64,000 nt of DNA from M3007 sp046160625 (GTDB taxonomy: Bacteria; Bacteroidota; Bacteroidia; Chitinophagales; Saprospiraceae): positions 3,513 through 67,512 of the forward strand of contig JBJXGZ010000120.1 of assembly GCA_046160625.1 (NCBI GenBank). Direction: 5' to 3'. Shown one piece after another: positions 60,755 to 64,000 of this stretch. Each line of letters begins with the position of its first letter. The stretch's first letter is position 1. The notes below the pieces were generated by a model. The model searched no databases. It was not told the origin of the DNA and saw nothing but the letters and a program-made list of their open reading frames with translations. The position numbers were made by a program, and so were the translations under genes.

Positions 60755-60944
60755 CCGGTGCGTAAAATTGATTGGTTATTAGATCCTGAAACTTTTACAG
60801 GAGAATAAAGGCCGGGAACGGGAGAATTTTAGCGGATTAATGTTTGCCCGCCGAAAAGTAGCATCTTCTACCAATGCAAAGTACCAACAGCGACCATAAA
60901 AATTCATGTAAAGATACACAAGGCTCGAAAAACGATGCTAGTAC

Positions 60945-60983
60945 AAAAGAAAAACGCAGGCTCCCGGTCAAGGGAAACCTGCG
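60945..60983 (-). terminator. Rho-independent terminator of tRNA-Met
   Basis: On the minus strand a stem CGCAGG-TTTCCC pairs with GGGAGCCTGCG (60955-60983), and TTTTTCTTTT follows. It lies 13 bases after the tRNA. Confidence 0.85.
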
Positions 60984-60995
60984 AAATGGCTTTTG

Positions 60996-61069
60996 TAGCG
61001 CGGGGGAGACTTGAACTCCCGACCTCGCGATTATGAATCGCGCGCTCTAACCAGCTGAGCTATCGCGCC
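60996..61069 (-). tRNA. tRNA-Met (anticodon CAT)
   Basis: Anticodon arm CGCGA-TTCATAA-TCGCG gives CAT. The D arm is GCTC/GAGC and the T arm GGGAG-TTCAAGT-CTCCC. The acceptor GGCGCGA pairs with CCGCGCT by five Watson-Crick pairs and one G-T; the innermost pair (7-66) is A-C, a mismatch. The first pair is G-T rather than mismatched and there is no CCTG initiator run, so I call it elongator Met; tRNA-Ile2 with a lysidine-modified CAT cannot be fully excluded. Confidence 0.9.
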
Positions 61070-61090
61070 ATGCTTTTTCAAAAGCGGGTG

Positions 61091-61121
61091 CAAAGATAAA
61101 TCGTTAAAACATTTTTGCAAA
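61091..61121 (-). promoter_or_regulatory. Predicted promoter of tRNA-Met
   Basis: Read on the minus strand: TTTG (61118-61121), 19 bases, TATCTTTG (61091-61098), then 21 bases to the tRNA. Confidence 0.65.
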
Positions 61122-61177
61122 GGCCGCAGCAAAGTTTTCCAAGACTTTATCTGCAACCTATCACTCCTCACTTCATC

Positions 61178-62101
61178 TCAATCCCTAGCCACCTCCACTC
61201 GATACCCCTCCTTCCGCAATAAAGTCACCACTCCGTACTGTCCACCCAGGTGCCCGGCGCCTACTGCAAAAAGGGTCGGCTTTTCAAACATCATCTTTCC
61301 CATTACCGGTATCCAGTTTTGGTTGCGCTTTTTTAGAAGAAAGTCTTCATACGGCCCCATGCTACTGTCTTCCCCAATCATAGATTGCATCGCGGCAATG
61401 TCCTGCTCGCGGTAAAGGCGGAGCATCTCGTCGAGTTGGCTTTCATCTGTGCTGGTTGTATCCATACTTCGGAGACCATCCACCAGCATTTTGGCCTGCG
61501 CCTCATAAGGAATGCTGTCGAAAACCGACATCTGGTAAGCCGCCGTTTCCAAACCTGCCGATTCTAATTTGCGGTGCTTGCTCATACGGTAAAGCTCCAT
61601 TTCTACCGAGGTAATGGCTCCTCCCGCCATCGGGTTTTCTTCATCGGTGCTGAATAAAGTGCTGAGAAACATGGGTTTCATACGCTCGAACATTCCGCTG
61701 GGCAAGCCTTTTTCTGCCATTTTAGCCTTTACCAGTGCATAATCATCGGCATTCAATAGGTCTTTGAGCGTTTTGCCACCCGCCATGAACGACTTCGTAA
61801 TCAGGCTCATTTGGCTGACTATGTTGGTCATTTGTTTCATGTCTATTTCGAATGCGATGCGACGCACATTGTCCAAAGCTTCCCGCACAGTTCCCGGGAG
61901 TTCAAATTCACTTTTCGGGATCATGTGAATGGTGCCGTAGAGAAACGAGGGTTTTTTCAGGCCCTTGCCACTGATTTTCCACACGAGCGACTTTTCGGTC
62001 GGTACGATGTTCTCTGGTGTATAGCTAACCGCTTTTTCAGCGGGCTTGCAGCCAATTGCCCCAATGATAAAGGAGGCAAGAAATATTGCTAAGTTTTTCA
62101 T
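61178..62101 (-). CDS. TraB/GumN family lipoprotein
   Basis: About 307 residues. The signal sequence ends in a lipobox (FIIGAIGC), so it is probably a lipid-anchored envelope protein. The TraB/GumN fold is shown by LVWKISGKGLKKPSFLYGTIHMIP near the start, with the GT-H motif, by LESAGLETAAYQMSVFDSIP (the conserved E-T-x-x-Q region) and by LFAVGAGHLGGQYGVVTLLR at the C-terminus with the GAGHL motif. These His and Glu positions match the proposed metal-dependent protease site of the Tiki/TraB group; activity in bacteria is unproven. The start at 62101 gives the signal sequence; a longer frame upstream runs through a palindrome. Confidence 0.9.
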   Translation of the reverse strand: MKNLAIFLASFIIGAIGCKPAEKAVSYTPENIVPTEKSLVWKISGKGLKKPSFLYGTIHMIPKSEFELPGTVREALDNVRRIAFEIDMKQMTNIVSQMSLITKSFMAGGKTLKDLLNADDYALVKAKMAEKGLPSGMFERMKPMFLSTLFSTDEENPMAGGAITSVEMELYRMSKHRKLESAGLETAAYQMSVFDSIPYEAQAKMLVDGLRSMDTTSTDESQLDEMLRLYREQDIAAMQSMIGEDSSMGPYEDFLLKKRNQNWIPVMGKMMFEKPTLFAVGAGHLGGQYGVVTLLRKEGYRVEVARD

Positions 62102-62115
62102 AGTCAATGTGTAAT

Positions 62116-62178
62116 GTACTCCGGAACGCTGTTCCGGAAAAAATCTAATGATCGCACCGGAACAGTGTTCCGGGGTAC
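62116..62178. repeat. Palindrome of the ggaacgctgttccgg type
   Basis: Arms 62116-62137 and 62157-62178 match at 20 of 22 positions and each is also self-complementary (CCGGAAC/GTTCCGG). It nearly fills the 79-base gap between two minus-strand genes. A diverged copy is at 18172-18225. Confidence 0.85.
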
Positions 62179-62180
62179 TT

Positions 62181-62636
62181 TCACCGCAGCCGATCCGAAG
62201 AACGCACCAATTCCTCGTCTTTTTTAATGGCGCGATAAGCCAAAATAAGCAATGGAATTGCCACAGGCAGAAACGCGCTGCCCAGTGCCAATTGCGCGTC
62301 AGTGCCTTCAGGTAAACGCTGCGCATAATAATAGCCGAGTGCCGCAAATAACCCCACTAAAAGAAGGACTCCGAAAGCAATTCCACCCGCCAATTGCATT
62401 TGCCGTGGCCGGTTTTTGTAAAGAAAAATGGCAATTACAGCCCCTGCAATAAAAAAAAACAGACCCATCCAGCCAGGAAATTCTTTTGCCCAATAAATTC
62501 CATCGGCAAAAAAATTGTCTCCTGTGGTGGCCAGTGCTGAAGCTTCGCCAGATGCTGTAGCCAAAGGAAAGAAAACCGAGCTGCCGAGGGCGGCTGCGGC
62601 CAGAAACAGGTAGATGGATTGAATGCGTTGGATCAT
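62181..62636 (-). CDS. DUF4293 family membrane protein
   Basis: The 151-residue protein has four predicted membrane helices, at about residues 7-25, 55-75, 82-102 and 118-138. It starts with MIQRIQSIYLFLAA, the hallmark of DUF4293, a Bacteroidota family of unknown function. The C-terminus is charged (KKDEELVRSSDRLR). It lies upstream of the TraB/GumN gene on the same strand and may share its transcript through the palindrome between them. Confidence 0.9.
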   Translation of the reverse strand: MIQRIQSIYLFLAAAALGSSVFFPLATASGEASALATTGDNFFADGIYWAKEFPGWMGLFFFIAGAVIAIFLYKNRPRQMQLAGGIAFGVLLLVGLFAALGYYYAQRLPEGTDAQLALGSAFLPVAIPLLILAYRAIKKDEELVRSSDRLR

Positions 62637-62658
62637 CTTGTGTTAAAAATTTGGTCGG

Positions 62659-62666
62659 CAAAGGTA
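62659..62666 (-). promoter_or_regulatory. Predicted -7 element (TACCTTTG) of the DUF4293 gene
   Basis: An exact TAnnTTTG match on the minus strand, about 23 bases before the start codon. Confidence 0.55.
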
Positions 62667-62748
62667 ATCGGGGAATTTGGACAGCAGGGCATTAGACGTT
62701 AGACTTGATTTGTTTTGTATCTATTTACCACATAACTAAATGCGACTT

Positions 62749-62824
62749 AATTTGAACCACAAAAGACACAAAAGGTCACAAAAGTTGCTCGATTCAGCCT
62801 TTTGTGTCTTTTGCGGTTCAAATT
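62749..62824. repeat. Palindrome of the accacaaaagacacaaaagg type
   Basis: Arms 62749-62775 and 62798-62824 match at 26 of 27 positions with a 22-base loop. It lies between the DUF4293 and VanW genes. Confidence 0.9.
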
Positions 62825-62880
62825 TGGTAGCATAGTAAAAAGATGCTTTGTTTTTTAGGTATTATTCGTAAAGCCTCCCA

Positions 62881-63672
62881 TTAAGCCTTTAAAAAAGGCT
62901 GATACATCATCAAGGCATGGTTTTCAGCCACCAATTCTTCCCGAAGCAATGCTTCTGAAGCAACAGAAAACACGCGGCGGGCAATTCGGTTGTGACGCGA
63001 ATAGCCGCCATGTGATTCTTGTCTGATAAGGTGTTCTTTTTCAAGGATTTCGTAGCGTTCAGAAAGCTGGGAATCAGCACGAATTTCGCCGCACAAATGA
63101 GTTTCGGAAAGCCAAACGAGGAATTGGAATGGCTGAGAAGTGTCGTTTCTGAATTGCAGGTCAATATAATTGTAAGCCAACGTCGCGCCAGTGCCAAAAG
63201 GCAGGGTCCGGGCTTCATCAGGAAACACATCGTAGCTGTGGCGCCAGCGCTCGGTTACCGTGAGCGGGCTGTGCAGCGCCGTCCAATAGAGCAGGTTACC
63301 CATTTGACAAAGCCCTCCTCCGATGCCTTTGGTCACTTTTCCGCGCTCCAGTACCAGGCCTTCCAAATAACCTTTTCGAGCGCTCGGCGAGCCAACAATT
63401 TTCCAAAAAGAAAAGGTTTCGCCCGGCAGGAGCACGAGGCCATTTATCCTCGCCGCTGCCAGTTGGAGGTTGGTCACTTTGTTGTATTGGAGGTACATCT
63501 CCACATCTTTCAACTGGCGAATGAGCGGTGTTTTGTGTTGAAAAACAGGCACTTGCAAAGTGACTTCGCGCTGCTGTGCAAATTTCGTTTTCCCCAAAAA
63601 CCAAATTGCCCGCCGTTTCCAAATGTAAAAAATGCGGCCTAAACGGCGATGGAGCTGAACCGTTGAAATCAT
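62881..63672 (-). CDS. VanW family protein
   Basis: About 263 residues. The VanW core is clear: NLQLAAARINGLVLLPGETFSFWKIVG, then RKGYLEGLVLERGKV, GIGGGLCQMGNLLYWTALHSPL and RWRHSYDVFPDEARTLPFGTGAT. VanW was first seen in vancomycin-resistance clusters but has no established biochemical role; here no resistance genes are nearby. The N-terminus is basic and has no clear signal peptide. I start at 63672 (MISTVQLHRRLG); the frame continues upstream only through the heptanucleotide repeat region. Confidence 0.9.
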   Translation of the reverse strand: MISTVQLHRRLGRIFYIWKRRAIWFLGKTKFAQQREVTLQVPVFQHKTPLIRQLKDVEMYLQYNKVTNLQLAAARINGLVLLPGETFSFWKIVGSPSARKGYLEGLVLERGKVTKGIGGGLCQMGNLLYWTALHSPLTVTERWRHSYDVFPDEARTLPFGTGATLAYNYIDLQFRNDTSQPFQFLVWLSETHLCGEIRADSQLSERYEILEKEHLIRQESHGGYSRHNRIARRVFSVASEALLREELVAENHALMMYQPFLKA

Positions 63673-63734
63673 AATCAGGCAGCAAATAGACTTAGTGGCA
63701 TGGGCATGGCTATTGGGGCTTTGGCGGGAAAGGA

Positions 63735-63832
63735 TGTATGATGTATGATGTATGATGTATGATGTATGAACTTTCATCGACAGCCCTACATCATACATCA
63801 TACATCATACATCATACATCATACATCATACA
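63735..63832. repeat. Inverted heptanucleotide arrays (TGTATGA x5, TCATACA x6)
   Basis: Five copies of TGTATGA (63735-63769) and six of its complement (63791-63832) face each other across a 21-base loop, giving a 35-bp perfect stem. The second array touches the stop codon of the oxygenase gene. The same unit forms the array at 7703-7751. Confidence 0.95.
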
Positions 63833-64000
63833 TCACTTCTTCAGACCTATCTCCCGCAGCCGCTCGTCCAGATATTCCCCTGCGGTGATCGGTTCGTAGT
63901 GCAATGGATTGTTTGCTGTAACGCAACTTTTTAGACAGCTCAAATCCATCGTGCTGACAGGGTGCAGGAAGAACGGGATGCTAAGCCGCGGCAAATGCCA
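63833..64000 (-). CDS. Partial 2OG-Fe(II) oxygenase, isopenicillin N synthase family (C-terminus)
   Basis: Only the last 55 residues are in the window; the gene runs off the right edge. The visible end reads RLSIPFFLHPVSTMDLSCL and ends in ITAGEYLDERLREIGLKK. The Arg-x-Ser of RLS is the 2-oxoglutarate or substrate carboxylate-binding motif, and SIPFFLHP plus AGEYLxERLRE is typical of the IPNS-like oxygenase group. The iron ligands lie outside the window. Substrate unknown. Confidence 0.85.
   Translation of the reverse strand, partial: WHLPRLSIPFFLHPVSTMDLSCLKSCVTANNPLHYEPITAGEYLDERLREIGLKK

Noticed and set aside
62881..63672. Glycopeptide resistance locus because of VanW
   Set aside because: No VanHAX, VanY or VanRS genes are nearby; VanW family proteins are widespread in bacteria without resistance.

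Overview
The window reads as chromosomal DNA of a Bacteroidota bacterium, most likely of the Saprospiria type. This rests on type IX secretion (T9SS) sorting tails of both type A and type B, a PorP/SprF protein, giant HYR and SprB repeat proteins, DUF3109, DUF4293 and DUF4369 proteins, and at least eleven exact matches to the Bacteroidota -7 promoter element TAnnTTTG in front of tRNA and protein genes. Start sites are mostly without Shine-Dalgarno sequences, as usual for the phylum. No phage, plasmid, CRISPR array, rRNA or intact transposase was seen.

Bases 1-26,800 hold mainly housekeeping and small accessory genes on both strands: a partial membrane protein, a TM2 protein, a biotin-dependent acyl-CoA carboxyltransferase and HMG-CoA lyase (two leucine breakdown steps), a methyltransferase, uracil-DNA glycosylase, tRNA-Arg(TCT), a glycosyltransferase, a DUF3109 protein, purL, a TlpA-like thioredoxin lipoprotein, a MOSC protein, TrmN6, a secreted phospholipase D-fold protein, a SpoU methylase, an ECF sigma factor with a likely membrane partner, a beta-helix/dihaem cytochrome pair (TIGR03805/TIGR03806), two tandem cold shock genes, tRNA-Gly(CCC), an outer membrane barrel gene broken by one stop codon, and a GT2/aldo-keto reductase/GT-C-TPR operon.

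Bases 26,900-60,750 are a minus-strand block of surface genes. It holds an OmpA protein with PD40 repeats and a SPOR domain, a PorP/SprF protein, and four giants of about 1802, 2876, 3151 and 1490 residues. The 1802-residue protein alternates cohesin-like and HYR modules and ends in a type B tail. The 2876- and 3151-residue proteins carry long HYR arrays, cohesin-like and dockerin-like modules and type A tails. The 1490-residue protein has a choice-of-anchor L domain, a P domain, nine SprB repeats and a type B tail. A DUF559 endonuclease-like gene sits between two giants. The likely logic is export through T9SS with PorP/SprF and OmpA as helpers for type B cargo, and possibly cohesin-dockerin contacts among the exported proteins.

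Bases 60,950-64,000 hold tRNA-Met(CAT), a TraB/GumN lipoprotein, a DUF4293 membrane protein, a VanW family protein and the end of an isopenicillin N synthase-like oxygenase.

A second layer runs through the whole window: about twenty hairpin-forming or short tandem repeats of several unrelated sequence families. Most are intergenic, but at least five lie in frame inside conserved genes (purL, the dihaem cytochrome twice, a glycosyltransferase, the aldo-keto reductase), adding peptides to otherwise normal proteins. These insertions and the cohesin/dockerin giants are the two most interesting features.
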